Numbered from the stretch's first letter, positions 42,946 to 53,055 are shown. The stretch is 64,000 nt of DNA from RUG11237 sp050874665 (GCA_050874665.1 JBNMLC010000001.1:438003-502002); one strand, 5' to 3'. Translations and numbers: made by a program. The notes: a model not told the origin generated them from the sequence alone.

Positions 42946-44985
42946 GTGAAAATGAAAAAGGCAGATATTGGTATAGGTTTGTATTTGTTAGCGGCCTTTG
43001 TATTCTTTATTATTTCAATACCTTCTGGAGTGTTAGATTTTTTACTGGCGTTTAATATTGCGGTAGCATTGGTAATATTATTCCAGTGTTTATATGTGAA
43101 GGAAGTACTGGATATGTCTTTCTTCCCATCATTGTTATTGTTTACAACTATTTTTAGAATATCATTGAATGTGTCATCTACAAAGCTGATTTTAGCTACA
43201 GGTGATCCGGGTGTTGTAGTTGAAACATTTGGTAAGTTTGTCGGAGGAAATAACCTTGTAATCGGTGTAATCATATTTTTTATTTTGATTTTAATTCAGT
43301 TTATGGTAATCAATAAAGGTTCTGAACGAGTGGCTGAAGTAACAGCACGATTTACGTTGGATGCTATGCCGGGAAAACAGATGGCGATTGACGCAGATTT
43401 AAATACCGGAGCGATTAGTGATGAAGAAGCAAAAAAAAGACGTGAAAAGATTCAGAGAGAAGCAAGCTTCTTTGGTTCTATGGACGGTGCGGTAAAGTAT
43501 GTAAAAGGTGATGCGATTGCCGGACTGATTATTACAGCAGTCAATGTAGTTGGTGGTATTATCATGGGTGTGCTTTATCGTGATATGCAAGTTACAGATG
43601 CATTGCAGCAGTATGTAATTCTCACCATTGGTGATGGTCTTGTGTCACAGATTCCATCATTGTTGATTTCCTTATCTACAGGTCTTTTGGTAACAAAAGG
43701 CTCAGACGAAAGAGATATGGGAGATACTATATTAAACCAGTTATTTGGTACTCCGAAAGTAATGTACATGGTAGGAAGTGCGATGTGTTTACTTGCAATC
43801 GCAACACCCCTGCCTACCGTTATCTTCCTTGCCTTTGGTGTGGGATTTATTGTAATTGGTTATATGAAACAGAATAAAGAGGAGATTGCTGCAATTGAAA
43901 GCGAGGTAGAAACCAATGATTCTGATGCAGAGGAAGTAAGGCGTCCTGAAAATGTAGTATCGTTATTACAGGTAGATCCAATTGAACTGGAGTTTGGTTA
44001 TGGAATTATTCCACTGGCAGATGTAAATCAAGGTGGTGACTTACTGGATCGAGTTGTTATGATAAGACGTCAGATTGCACTGGAACTTGGTACAGTGGTA
44101 CCGATTATTCGTTTACGCGATAATATTCAGCTAAATCCAAATCAGTATATTATTAAAATTAAAGGGATTCAGTTAAGTGAAGGAGAAATTTTGTTTGACC
44201 ATTATATGGCCATGAATCCGGGGTATGTGGAAGAGGAGATTACGGGTATTCCGACTTTTGAGCCGTCTTTCCATTTACCTGCAATCTGGATAACAGAAAG
44301 TCAGCGAGAAAGAGCAGAAAGTCTTGGATATACAGTCGTTGATCCACCTTCTATTATTGCGACGCATTTAACAGAAGTGATACGAAAACATATTGATGAA
44401 TTATTGACAAGACAGGATGTACAGCAGTTGATTGACAATTTGAAGGAAAACAACCCTTCCTTAGTAGAGGAACTAGTACCAAAGCTTTTAGGAATTGGAG
44501 AAATTCAAAAAGTGTTACAAAATCTTTTACGAGAGGGAATATCTATCAGGGATTTGCTTACGATATGTGAAACATTGGCAGACCATGCAACAACAACCAG
44601 GGATACAGATGTATTGACAGAATATGTAAGACAAAGCTTAAAGAGGGCAATTTCATCCAAATATTTTTCAACCGGTGAAACTACCAGTGTAGTAACACTG
44701 GATCCGAAGATAGAGCAGGAGATTATGAATTCTGTAAAGCAGACAGAGCAGGGAGCATATCTTACATTGGAACCGGAAAAAACAAAGAATATTATCAATT
44801 CGGTACAAGAAGAAGTGAATAAGTTAGAAAACTTAGGAAAGAATCCGATTGTTATTACTTCACCTATTGTAAGAATGTACTTTAAGAAACTTACAGAAGA
44901 TTATTTTAGTGATTTGGTGGTTGTTTCTTATAATGAAATTGAATCAAATATTGAATTACAGTCAGTTGGGATGGTGACAGGTTAA
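42946..44985 (+). CDS. flhA: Flagellar export gate protein FlhA
   Basis: A 679-residue protein with eight membrane segments in the N-terminal half, the FHIPEP-type loop (RFTLDAMPGKQMAIDADLNTG contains the block DAMPGKQMAIDADL) and a large cytoplasmic domain. The start is GTG 42946 with GGAGGT eight bases upstream, or ATG 42952 with GGAAGG; they differ by two residues. Confidence 0.96.
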   Translation: MKMKKADIGIGLYLLAAFVFFIISIPSGVLDFLLAFNIAVALVILFQCLYVKEVLDMSFFPSLLLFTTIFRISLNVSSTKLILATGDPGVVVETFGKFVGGNNLVIGVIIFFILILIQFMVINKGSERVAEVTARFTLDAMPGKQMAIDADLNTGAISDEEAKKRREKIQREASFFGSMDGAVKYVKGDAIAGLIITAVNVVGGIIMGVLYRDMQVTDALQQYVILTIGDGLVSQIPSLLISLSTGLLVTKGSDERDMGDTILNQLFGTPKVMYMVGSAMCLLAIATPLPTVIFLAFGVGFIVIGYMKQNKEEIAAIESEVETNDSDAEEVRRPENVVSLLQVDPIELEFGYGIIPLADVNQGGDLLDRVVMIRRQIALELGTVVPIIRLRDNIQLNPNQYIIKIKGIQLSEGEILFDHYMAMNPGYVEEEITGIPTFEPSFHLPAIWITESQRERAESLGYTVVDPPSIIATHLTEVIRKHIDELLTRQDVQQLIDNLKENNPSLVEELVPKLLGIGEIQKVLQNLLREGISIRDLLTICETLADHATTTRDTDVLTEYVRQSLKRAISSKYFSTGETTSVVTLDPKIEQEIMNSVKQTEQGAYLTLEPEKTKNIINSVQEEVNKLENLGKNPIVITSPIVRMYFKKLTEDYFSDLVVVSYNEIESNIELQSVGMVTG

Positions 44986-44986
44986 A

Positions 44987-46183
44987 ATGATAATTAAAAA
45001 ATTTCAGGCATCTTCGGAAAATGAGGCTATGATGCAGGTGAAAGAGGAAATGGGCAGTGATGCTGTCATTATGAATATAAAAAGGACGAAACACAAGGGT
45101 GTCATGAAATTATTCAAACCCACGGTGGTAGAGGTGACTGCAGCGATAGAAGAGGCTCATGATGCTCCCATTATTCCTAAAAAATCAGAAACTTTAGATT
45201 TAGTGGCAGATGAGCCGGTTAAATTTACCACGGAGGCAAAGACACAAACGCAAGAGTCCACAGAGCCGCCGGTGGCAAAAAATGAAACAGCTATTGAAGA
45301 AAAACTTGATACACTTCAAAGTCTGTTAGAAAAGCAAATGAGTAAGGAAACAGTAGCAGAAGAAGCGGAAATAGAAGATGAGAAAGATGAAACTATGAAG
45401 TTTTTTCAACTGATTTATAATACTTTGTTAGATAATGAAGTACAAGAAAAGTATGCAAATCAGATTATTGATGAAATTTCAGCATCATCAAGGAAAGAAA
45501 ATGTCAGCATTGATGCGTTATTAGCGAACATATACCAAAAAATGATATTGAAATTCGGAGAACCGATACCTGTAACAGAGAATAAGACAGGAACAAAGCT
45601 GGTATTTTTCATCGGACCTACAGGAGTTGGGAAAACAACGACTGTAGCCAAAATTGCGTCTAAGTTAAAATTGGAAGAAAAGAAAAAAATTGCATTGTTA
45701 ACCACAGATACATATCGTATTGCAGCAACAGAGCAGCTTCGCACCTATGCGGAAATTTTGGATGTTCCATTCCGGGTAATATATACAACGGAAGAATTAA
45801 ATGACGCAAAGGAAGAATGGAAAGATTATGATATCATTTTGGTGGATACAGCAGGACATTCACCGAGCAATCAGGAACAGCATGATGAATTGAAACACTT
45901 TATAGATTCTATTGATGATGTAGTAAAAGATTTATATTTGGTTGTCAGTGCGACCACAAAATATAGAGATTTATTAAAGATTGTAGATTCCTATCATGAT
46001 TTCGATGATATAAAGATTATTTTTACTAAATTAGATGAGACGATGTCTTTGGGAAATATATTCAATATACGAATGTACTCAAATGCAAATTTATCTTATA
46101 CAACATGTGGACAAAATGTTCCTGATGATATCAGCCTTTTAGATGCACAAAAAATTGTAAGAAAACTTTTGGGAGGCCATTAA
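44987..46183 (+). CDS. flhF: Flagellar SRP-like GTPase FlhF
   Basis: A 398-residue GTPase that sets flagellar position and number. The N-terminal B domain is IIKKFQASSENEAMMQVKEE-like, followed by an acidic linker (about 60-130). The NG domain has G1 GPTGVGKTTTVAKIA and G3 DTAGHS. It starts one base after flhA and shares a TAATG overlap with flhG, its partner ATPase. Confidence 0.95.
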   Translation: MIIKKFQASSENEAMMQVKEEMGSDAVIMNIKRTKHKGVMKLFKPTVVEVTAAIEEAHDAPIIPKKSETLDLVADEPVKFTTEAKTQTQESTEPPVAKNETAIEEKLDTLQSLLEKQMSKETVAEEAEIEDEKDETMKFFQLIYNTLLDNEVQEKYANQIIDEISASSRKENVSIDALLANIYQKMILKFGEPIPVTENKTGTKLVFFIGPTGVGKTTTVAKIASKLKLEEKKKIALLTTDTYRIAATEQLRTYAEILDVPFRVIYTTEELNDAKEEWKDYDIILVDTAGHSPSNQEQHDELKHFIDSIDDVVKDLYLVVSATTKYRDLLKIVDSYHDFDDIKIIFTKLDETMSLGNIFNIRMYSNANLSYTTCGQNVPDDISLLDAQKIVRKLLGGH

Positions 46184-47061
46184 TGGATCAGGCAGAACAG
46201 CTTCGTAATATTATAAAAATGAATCATATCAGGCAGAAATCTACAGCCCGAGTCATCACGATTACTAGTGGAAAAGGTGGCGTTGGAAAATCAAATGTTG
46301 CCATTAATCTTGGGATTCAGCTAAAAAAGATGGGACTTAGAGTAATTATTTTGGATGCAGATTTTGGACTTGCAAATATTGAAGTTATGTTCGGCACAAT
46401 TCCTAAGTACAGTTTAAAGGATGTTATTGACGGGAAGAAAAATTTTAGAGATATTATCACAGAGGGACCGCTGGGCGTAGAATTTATTTCCGGTGGAAAT
46501 GGTATTGAGGGCTTATCTGATTTAAACAAGCTACAGTTATCGAACCTTCTTCGAGGAATGGAGCAGTTAGATCAGTTAGCAGATGTGATTCTAATTGATA
46601 CGGGAGCGGGAATTTCAGACAACGTTTTAGAATTTGTGGCGTGTGGAAATGAGGTTTTATTAGTGACCACTCCCGAACCGACATCTCTTACAGATTCCTA
46701 TTCACTATTAAAAGCGTTAAATAATTATTCAAAATTTTCAAAAGAAAATACAGAAATAAAAATAGTAGCAAATAAAGTTTCTAATATGGTGGAGGGGAGA
46801 AATTTACACACAAAATTAAACCTTGTAACAGAAAAATTTTTAGGCATGTCACTTGGATTTTTAGGGGCAGTTCCTGTAGACGAACAAGTTATAAAGGCAG
46901 TCATGCAGCAAACCCCTATTTCCATAAGTTATCCCAATGCAAAAGCTTCTAAAGCATTTGCACGATTGTCAGCACAACTGACAGGAACAACAACCACAGA
47001 AAACAGGAAAAGCCTTGCAGAGGTATTTTCGAGTTATTTCAACAGGAAATCAGATAAGTGA
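46183..47061 (+). CDS. flhG: Flagellum number regulator FlhG (MinD-like)
   Basis: A 292-residue ParA/MinD-type ATPase. Its N-terminal peptide carries a DQAEQLR activator helix, followed by deviant Walker A GKGGVGKSN and ILDADFGLANIE. It stimulates FlhF GTPase activity and helps C-ring assembly. Start overlaps the flhF stop by one base. Confidence 0.95.
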   Translation: MDQAEQLRNIIKMNHIRQKSTARVITITSGKGGVGKSNVAINLGIQLKKMGLRVIILDADFGLANIEVMFGTIPKYSLKDVIDGKKNFRDIITEGPLGVEFISGGNGIEGLSDLNKLQLSNLLRGMEQLDQLADVILIDTGAGISDNVLEFVACGNEVLLVTTPEPTSLTDSYSLLKALNNYSKFSKENTEIKIVANKVSNMVEGRNLHTKLNLVTEKFLGMSLGFLGAVPVDEQVIKAVMQQTPISISYPNAKASKAFARLSAQLTGTTTTENRKSLAEVFSSYFNRKSDK

Positions 47062-47072
47062 GAGTGATAAGT

Positions 47073-47798
47073 ATGATAACAAAAGTTATTAAAGCAGGTG
47101 ACAAGATTGATTTGGTAAAAAGTAATACCACTGTGAATAACGAGGAAGAAAAAAGAATCTACAGAAGTCAGGTATATGATGTTATTGGGGAAGAACAGAT
47201 AAAAATTGCTATGCCTCAGGAAAAAGGCAGACTTCTTTTGCTTGAATTAGAGGCAGTATATCGACTTCAGTTTTATACGGAAAATGGTCTGTATGAATGT
47301 AAAGGAAAAGTGGTAGACCGTTATAAGACAGATAATATTTATGTCGTAGTTGTGGATATTATATCTGCAATGAAAAAGATTCAAAGACGAGAGTTCTATC
47401 GACTGAATTGTCTGTTAGATGGACAGATACATATTTTAGATGAAGAAGAACTGATGTTAGGAGATTTGAAACGTATTCTTGCAACGCACGAAGTGAAAAA
47501 AGCAGTGTATGAAAAAGCAATCGTTGTTGATATCAGCGGTGGGGGTGCACGAATCGCTACAGATTGTTTCGTAGAGGAGGACAGTTATATTACCTTGAAA
47601 TTTCAGGTTGATTTTAAAAATAATTTTCGGGACTACGAACTTTTAGCACATGTCGTAACTACAAGAAAAATGGAAAATAGAAAAAAGAACTATGAATTAA
47701 GAGTGGAATTTGAACAAATAGAAAATAATGTAAGGGAATCTTTAATAAAATATATTTTTGAAGAAGAACGCAAAAAAAGAAAAAGTGAAAAGAGTTGA
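47073..47798 (+). CDS. PilZ-domain c-di-GMP receptor, YcgR/FlgZ-like motility brake
   Basis: A 241-residue protein. The N-terminal YcgR-like barrel (about 5-100) precedes a PilZ domain with both c-di-GMP motifs: RRxxxR as RREFYR (105-110) and D/NxSxxG as DISGGG (153-158). Such proteins slow the motor when c-di-GMP rises. Its insertion between flhG and cheB, absent in B. subtilis, suggests direct coupling. I take ATG 47073; GTG 47058 would overlap the flhG stop. Confidence 0.88.
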   Translation: MITKVIKAGDKIDLVKSNTTVNNEEEKRIYRSQVYDVIGEEQIKIAMPQEKGRLLLLELEAVYRLQFYTENGLYECKGKVVDRYKTDNIYVVVVDIISAMKKIQRREFYRLNCLLDGQIHILDEEELMLGDLKRILATHEVKKAVYEKAIVVDISGGGARIATDCFVEEDSYITLKFQVDFKNNFRDYELLAHVVTTRKMENRKKNYELRVEFEQIENNVRESLIKYIFEEERKKRKSEKS

Positions 47799-47803
47799 GT
47801 ATT

Positions 47804-48931
47804 ATGGATGAAAAGAAAAAAATATTGGTTGTAGATGACTCTGCACTTATGAGAAGAGTGGTCTGTGATATAATTAACTCAGATGATAACTTTGTGGTGG
47901 CGGATATTGCAAAGGACGGTGTAGAAGCATTTGCACTACTTACCGATCACCAGTATGATGTTGTGGTTTTAGATATTAATATGCCACGAATGTCCGGACT
48001 GGAATTGCTTGAAAAAATGCAAAAATTAAAGCTAAAAGCAAAGATTATTATGAACAGCACTTTGACGAAGGATGGTGCTGACGAAACCATTAAGGCTCTG
48101 GAACTGGGGGCACTTGATTTTGTTACAAAACCTGAAAATTTTATAGCTGCGAAAGGAAATGATTTCAAAAATACTCTGTTAAAAACAATACAAGTGGCAG
48201 AGAATGCAAAGATTACAAGAAGGGTTTCTATGGCAAGAACATCAGAGTCCGCAAAAATCAGAATACCTTCAACAACATCGGCGTTGCAGAAAAAGGATTT
48301 AGGGGAAAAAAGACCAATTAAGCTTAGAAAAGGCAATGAACCAATGAAAGATAAAACCAATAAAATCATTGCACTGGCTTGCTCCACGGGGGGACCAAAA
48401 TCATTGCAGAGTGTAATACCGTTGTTGCCTGCAAATTTACCGTATCCAATGCTTGTAGTACAGCATATGCCGGCGGGATTTACAAAATCTCTAGCTGACA
48501 GATTAAATGATGTAAGCAGGATTAAAGTAAAAGAGGCAGCAGAAGGAGATGTGCTGAAAGCCGGTTGTGTATATATTGCACCGGGGGGAAAACATATGCA
48601 GATAAAAGCTTCAGGTGGACAGCATAAGATTATATTGACAGACGAGCCGCCAAGGGAAGGTGTAAAACCATGTGCAAACTATATGTATGAGTCTTTAGCA
48701 AAAAGTTCATACGATGAAGTGATTTGTGTAGTTATGACAGGTATGGGTGCAGATGGGACAAAAGGTATTAAGTATTTAAATGAAAGAAAGAAAACGTATG
48801 TAATCTCTCAGGATGAAGAATCCTGTGTAGTTTATGGAATGCCAAAGGCAATAGCAGAAACTGGTCTTGTAGATGAAGTAGCACCATTGACCAAGATTAC
48901 AGAAACAATTTTAAAGAATTTGGGGGTATGA
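47804..48931 (+). CDS. cheB: Chemotaxis methylesterase/glutamine deamidase CheB
   Basis: A 375-residue two-domain protein: receiver with Asp57 in VVLDINMP and an esterase domain from about 185, with catalytic Ser194 in ACSTGGPKS and VVQHMPAGFT. It demethylates receptors after CheA phosphorylation. The partner methyltransferase CheR is not in this operon. ATG 47804 with AAAGAG upstream; TTG 47795 is a weaker alternative. Confidence 0.96.
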   Translation: MDEKKKILVVDDSALMRRVVCDIINSDDNFVVADIAKDGVEAFALLTDHQYDVVVLDINMPRMSGLELLEKMQKLKLKAKIIMNSTLTKDGADETIKALELGALDFVTKPENFIAAKGNDFKNTLLKTIQVAENAKITRRVSMARTSESAKIRIPSTTSALQKKDLGEKRPIKLRKGNEPMKDKTNKIIALACSTGGPKSLQSVIPLLPANLPYPMLVVQHMPAGFTKSLADRLNDVSRIKVKEAAEGDVLKAGCVYIAPGGKHMQIKASGGQHKIILTDEPPREGVKPCANYMYESLAKSSYDEVICVVMTGMGADGTKGIKYLNERKKTYVISQDEESCVVYGMPKAIAETGLVDEVAPLTKITETILKNLGV

Positions 48932-48935
48932 CAAA

Positions 48936-51035
48936 ATGGATACAAGTCAATATTTGGAGATTTTTATCGACGAAACAAAAGAACATTTACAGAATTTGAA
49001 TGAACAACTGTTGGTTCTTGAGAAAGAGCCGGAAAATGCAGATACTATCAATGAAATCTTCCGTGCAGCACATTCTTTAAAAGGAATGGCAGGTACTATG
49101 GGGTACAAGCGTATGCAACGCTTGACACATGATACGGAGAATGTTTTTTCGGAAATCAGAAATGGTAAGATGAAAGTTTCTGCTGATTTGGTTGATACGT
49201 TGTTCCAAAGTCTGGATGCGTTGGAGGGGTATCTTGAAAATATCCAGCAGACAGCAGATGAAGGTACCGATGATCATGAACCAATTATTAAAAAGCTGAA
49301 TGATATTCTGGCAAGTGGAACAGGAGTAGCACCTGCACCGCAAAATGCAGCACCTGCCGCAGAAGAAAAGAAAGAGGAAGCAGCAGGCGATGGTAAAATG
49401 ACTCGGAAATATAAGAGCATGAAGCTGGAAGAACATGAAATTACTGCCATAGGTGAAGCATACAAGAAGAATATGAGCGTATTTGGCATGACTGTTTATA
49501 TCCAGGAATCCTGTATATTAAAAGCAGCGAGAGCATTTTTGGTATTTAAGGCTTTAGAAGAAATTGGGGAAATTATTGTATCAGAGCCAAGCGTACAGGA
49601 CATTGAAGATGAAAAATTTGAGTTTGACTTTAGTTTATATTTAATTACAGAAGCAAATGAGGAAAAAGTAAAAAATGTAGTTACTTCTGTTTCAGAGATT
49701 GAAGATGTGATGCTGGAGAAAATTGAAACAGTAGAAGCACTTTCCGGTGAAGGAGAAAAAGCAGAAGAAAAGACAGAAGAGAAAGCAGGAGCCAAAGAAG
49801 AAAAAGCGTCACAGGCAGCAGCACAGGCAGCGCCAACAAAACAGGCAGCACCGGCGAAGCAGACGGCAAAACCTGTAGTTAACAGAACGGTTCGTGTTGA
49901 TATTGAAAAATTAGATGCCTTGATGAATCAGGTAAGTGAGTTGATTATTGCCAAAAACAGTCTGGTTTCCATCAGCTCTACAGATAATTCCGGAGTAACA
50001 TTGCAAGGCTTACATGAACAGATTGAATATTTAGAGAGAATTACAACTAATTTGCATGAATCTGTAATGAAAGTACGAATGGTACCAATTGAAAGCGTTG
50101 TAAGCCGTTTCCCAAGAATGATTCGTGACATTTCTAAGAAACTGGATAAAAAAATGGAACTATACATGACTGGTGAAGATACAGAACTTGATAGAACTGT
50201 TATCGATGAAATCGGAGACCCATTAATGCACTTACTCCGTAACTCTGCAGATCATGGTTTGGAATCCAAGGAAGTAAGACTTCAGAGAGGAAAAGAAGAA
50301 GTAGGTTCTATTTTCCTAAATGCATATCAGGAAGGAAATAACGTTATCATTGAAGTAGGTGATGATGGTAATGGTATTGATATTGAAAGCGTTAGAGCGA
50401 AAGGAATTGAAAGAGGAATTATTACACCGGAGCAGGCAGAAACTATGACAGATAAAGATGTTATCGGATTGTTGTTTATGCCAAGCTTCTCTATGGCAAA
50501 GAAGGTTTCTGATTTGTCAGGAAGAGGTGTAGGTCTTGATGTTGTAAAATCGAAGATTGAGTCACTCGGTGGTGATGTGGAAGTTAAAACAAAACTTGGA
50601 GAAGGAACAACTTTCATTATTAGACTTCCACTTACACTTGCGATTATTCAGGCACTGATGGTAGAGCTTGGTGGAGAAAAATATGCAATTTCATTAGGTT
50701 CCATTCAAACAATTGAAGATATTTCTATATCTGATATTAAATATGTGCAGTCAAAGGAAGTAATTCATATTCGTGGTACCGTAATTCCGATTATAAGATT
50801 AGACAAAATTTTGGATATTGGACCAAGAGAAGAAGAGCCGGAAAATCTTACTGTAGTAATTATTAAGAAGGGCGATAAACAGGCAGGTCTTGTAGTCGAT
50901 AATTTGATTGGACAGCAGGAAATCGTTATTAAATCGCTTGGCAAATACATTGATAATACAAAGATTATCAGTGGTGCAACCATACTTGGAGATGGTGAAG
51001 TAGCATTGATTCTTGATGTAAATGTATTAATTTAG
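48936..51035 (+). CDS. cheA: Chemotaxis histidine kinase CheA
   Basis: A 699-residue kinase with P1 (phospho-His46 in AAHSLKGMAG) and a CheY-binding P2-like region (about 155-260). An Ala/Lys/Pro linker follows (about 275-310), then P3 dimerisation, P4 ATPase (HLLRNSADHGLES N-box; VGDDGNGID; GRGVGLDVV) and the CheW-like P5. Full length and apparently intact. RBS GGGGGTATG. Confidence 0.97.
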   Translation: MDTSQYLEIFIDETKEHLQNLNEQLLVLEKEPENADTINEIFRAAHSLKGMAGTMGYKRMQRLTHDTENVFSEIRNGKMKVSADLVDTLFQSLDALEGYLENIQQTADEGTDDHEPIIKKLNDILASGTGVAPAPQNAAPAAEEKKEEAAGDGKMTRKYKSMKLEEHEITAIGEAYKKNMSVFGMTVYIQESCILKAARAFLVFKALEEIGEIIVSEPSVQDIEDEKFEFDFSLYLITEANEEKVKNVVTSVSEIEDVMLEKIETVEALSGEGEKAEEKTEEKAGAKEEKASQAAAQAAPTKQAAPAKQTAKPVVNRTVRVDIEKLDALMNQVSELIIAKNSLVSISSTDNSGVTLQGLHEQIEYLERITTNLHESVMKVRMVPIESVVSRFPRMIRDISKKLDKKMELYMTGEDTELDRTVIDEIGDPLMHLLRNSADHGLESKEVRLQRGKEEVGSIFLNAYQEGNNVIIEVGDDGNGIDIESVRAKGIERGIITPEQAETMTDKDVIGLLFMPSFSMAKKVSDLSGRGVGLDVVKSKIESLGGDVEVKTKLGEGTTFIIRLPLTLAIIQALMVELGGEKYAISLGSIQTIEDISISDIKYVQSKEVIHIRGTVIPIIRLDKILDIGPREEEPENLTVVIIKKGDKQAGLVVDNLIGQQEIVIKSLGKYIDNTKIISGATILGDGEVALILDVNVLI

Positions 51036-51047
51036 GGGGTGTTTATT

Positions 51048-51506
51048 GTGGAAGAAATCAAAGTAGGATCAGAAGCAGTACAGTACATAGTTGTAAAAAT
51101 TGGAAGCGAACAATATGGAATTGATATTAAGTATGTGGAAAATATTGTGCGCTTACAGAAAATCACAAGAGTACCAAAAATACAGAGCTATTTTAAAGGG
51201 GTTATTAACTTAAGAGGTGAGATTGTTCCGGTTATGAGTTTAAGACTGAAAATGAATCAGCCGGAAAGTGAATACACAAATGCAGCAAGAATTATTATTC
51301 TAAAGCTGGAACCTCAGGCATCTATAGGCGTGATTGTAGATGAAGTAAAAGAAGTGGTAACTTTAGAAGAAAACGAAATTGAAAAAGTGGTTTACAATGC
51401 GAAAGATGAAAATGCAGGATACATTATAGGAATTGGTAAGCATGAAGGAGAACTGATTTCTTTACTGGATTTAAATGCAGTCATAGGTGAAAAAGAAAAC
51501 GCGTAA
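51048..51506 (+). CDS. cheW: Chemotaxis coupling protein CheW
   Basis: A 152-residue adaptor linking receptors to CheA. SEQYGIDIKYVENIVRLQKITRVP and FKGVINLRGEIVPVMSLR contain the usual CheW blocks (FKGVINLRGEIVPV). I choose GTG 51048, with GGGGGTG eight bases upstream; GTG 51039 overlaps that RBS. Confidence 0.95.
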   Translation: MEEIKVGSEAVQYIVVKIGSEQYGIDIKYVENIVRLQKITRVPKIQSYFKGVINLRGEIVPVMSLRLKMNQPESEYTNAARIIILKLEPQASIGVIVDEVKEVVTLEENEIEKVVYNAKDENAGYIIGIGKHEGELISLLDLNAVIGEKENA

Positions 51507-51521
51507 GGTGGTGATATCGTA

Positions 51522-52136
51522 ATGTCAAAAGTCAATTTAAATGAAATAGATAATAAATATTACGATGTGTTACGTGAAATAGGAAATATTGGTGCAGGAA
51601 ATGCAACAACAGCGCTTGCCCAGCTTCTGAATATGAAGCTGGACATGCGTGTGCCTAAGGTAGAATTGTTGGAGTTTAATAAATTGGCAGAAGCTATCTG
51701 TGGAGAAGAAGATATCGTTGTTGGCATCTATCTGTTTTTGGAAGGCGATATTACGGGAAGTATGATGTTTATGTTGGAGGAACAGTCAGCACATATTTTA
51801 GTGAATCACTTAATGGGCAGAGAACCATCTTCTATGGAGTCTTTCAATGAAATGGACTATTCTGCATTGCAGGAAATTGGAAATATTATCACGGGAGCAT
51901 ATCTTTCTTCCTTGGCGGGACTTACAGGGCTTTATATTAATGCATCTGTACCTTATCTGACTGTGGATATGGCAGGAGCGATTCTTAGTGTTCCAGCCAT
52001 CGAATTTGGAAAATTGGGGGATAGAGCGTTGTTGATTGAAACAGAGTTTGGGGATGATATTGCTATTAACGGATACTTTATTTTGATACCTGACATGCCG
52101 TCATATGATGTTATTTTAAAATCATTAGGTATATAA
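51522..52136 (+). CDS. cheC: CheY-P phosphatase CheC
   Basis: A 204-residue phosphatase with both active sites: E-x2-N in LREIGNIGAGNATTAL and in LQEIGNIITGAYLSSL, each followed by Pro 23 residues later. It forms a complex with CheD to adjust adaptation. RBS AAGGTGGTGAT. Confidence 0.96.
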   Translation: MSKVNLNEIDNKYYDVLREIGNIGAGNATTALAQLLNMKLDMRVPKVELLEFNKLAEAICGEEDIVVGIYLFLEGDITGSMMFMLEEQSAHILVNHLMGREPSSMESFNEMDYSALQEIGNIITGAYLSSLAGLTGLYINASVPYLTVDMAGAILSVPAIEFGKLGDRALLIETEFGDDIAINGYFILIPDMPSYDVILKSLGI

Positions 52137-52149
52137 AGAGGTGAAGTGA

Positions 52150-52641
52150 ATGGCTGAAATGATAAAAGTGGGAATGGCAGATTTGAAAGTATGCCCATAT
52201 CCGAATGCTATTACGACCCTGGGACTTGGCTCTTGCGTGGGAATTGCATTGTATGATCCCGTAACTAAAATAGCGGGTTTAGCTCATATTATGCTGCCGG
52301 ATAGTACGCAAATCAGAAATAACGAAAATAAGGCAAAATTCGCAGATACTGGAATCTTAGAATTAGTAAATCTGATGGTAAAAGCGGGGGCAAGTAAAAC
52401 ACGGTTGGTGGCTAAAATAGCCGGTGGGGCTCAGATGTTTGCTTTTCAAAATGTAAATAATTCAGACATGGTTCGGGTGGGAGAGAGAAACGTGGAGTCC
52501 ACGAAAAAAGTACTTAAGACAATGAATATCAGACTTCTTTCAGAAGATACCGGACTCAATTATGGACGTACTGTTGAATTTTATTCAGAAACAGGAGATT
52601 TTGTGATAAAATCAGTAGGGAAACCAGTGAAAACTATATAA
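52150..52641 (+). CDS. cheD: Chemoreceptor glutamine deamidase CheD
   Basis: A 163-residue Cys-His deamidase: Cys29 in GLGSCVGIAL and His46 in AHIMLPDS. It activates receptors and binds CheC. RBS AAGAGGTGAAGT, 13 bp after cheC. Confidence 0.96.
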   Translation: MAEMIKVGMADLKVCPYPNAITTLGLGSCVGIALYDPVTKIAGLAHIMLPDSTQIRNNENKAKFADTGILELVNLMVKAGASKTRLVAKIAGGAQMFAFQNVNNSDMVRVGERNVESTKKVLKTMNIRLLSEDTGLNYGRTVEFYSETGDFVIKSVGKPVKTI

Positions 52642-52661
52642 TTTAAGCAGGAAAGAATAAA

Positions 52662-52685
52662 GCTATAGGCAGTTTTGCTTATAGC
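52662..52685 (+). other. Intercistronic hairpin between cheD and the small membrane protein
   Basis: GCTATAGGCA (52662-52671) pairs with TGCTTATAGC (52676-52685), 10 bp with one wobble and a four-base loop. It lacks a T-run, so it is a possible RNA processing or stability element. Confidence 0.65.
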
Positions 52686-52740
52686 ATGTCGTGTTTATAG
52701 ACATTCTTTCAAGATAAAATATAAAAATGGGAGGAGTATT

Positions 52741-53055
52741 ATGAAAACAAAGTATATCTCAGCACTGGTAACTTTGAGTGCAGGTGCGGTAGCATCAGTA
52801 GCAAGTATTATTAGTGGTGCACCTACGGGGGCATTTTTGAGAAATGTATTTTTGGCTTTGGTAATATTTGGGGTTTTGGGGTATATTGTAGAAAAAATTA
52901 TAGCAAAAACAATAGCTCCGGCACCTTCGCACGATGAACTGGAGACATTTGAAAATATTGAAGAAGTGATTCGGCGTGAAGAAGAATACGATGAAAAATA
53001 TAACAATGGAAAGAAGAGTAAAAAGGAAGTAAAGAGAATTCCTATCGGGCAGTAG
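52741..53055 (+). CDS. Small membrane protein between cheD and fliA, function unknown
   Basis: A 104-residue protein with two hydrophobic segments (about 5-26 and 32-55), then a charged tail with HDELETFENIEEVIRREEEYDE and a basic end (GKKSKKEVKR). I do not recognise a family. Position in the operon before the sigma-28 gene suggests a motility role, but that is inference only. ATG 52741 has GGGAGGAG upstream; the frame is open further upstream without an RBS. Confidence 0.72.
   Translation: MKTKYISALVTLSAGAVASVASIISGAPTGAFLRNVFLALVIFGVLGYIVEKIIAKTIAPAPSHDELETFENIEEVIRREEEYDEKYNNGKKSKKEVKRIPIGQ

Noticed and set aside
43201..43300. Possible frameshift or start problem in flhA
   Set aside because: The frame is continuous at full family length; only a two-residue GTG/ATG start ambiguity remains.
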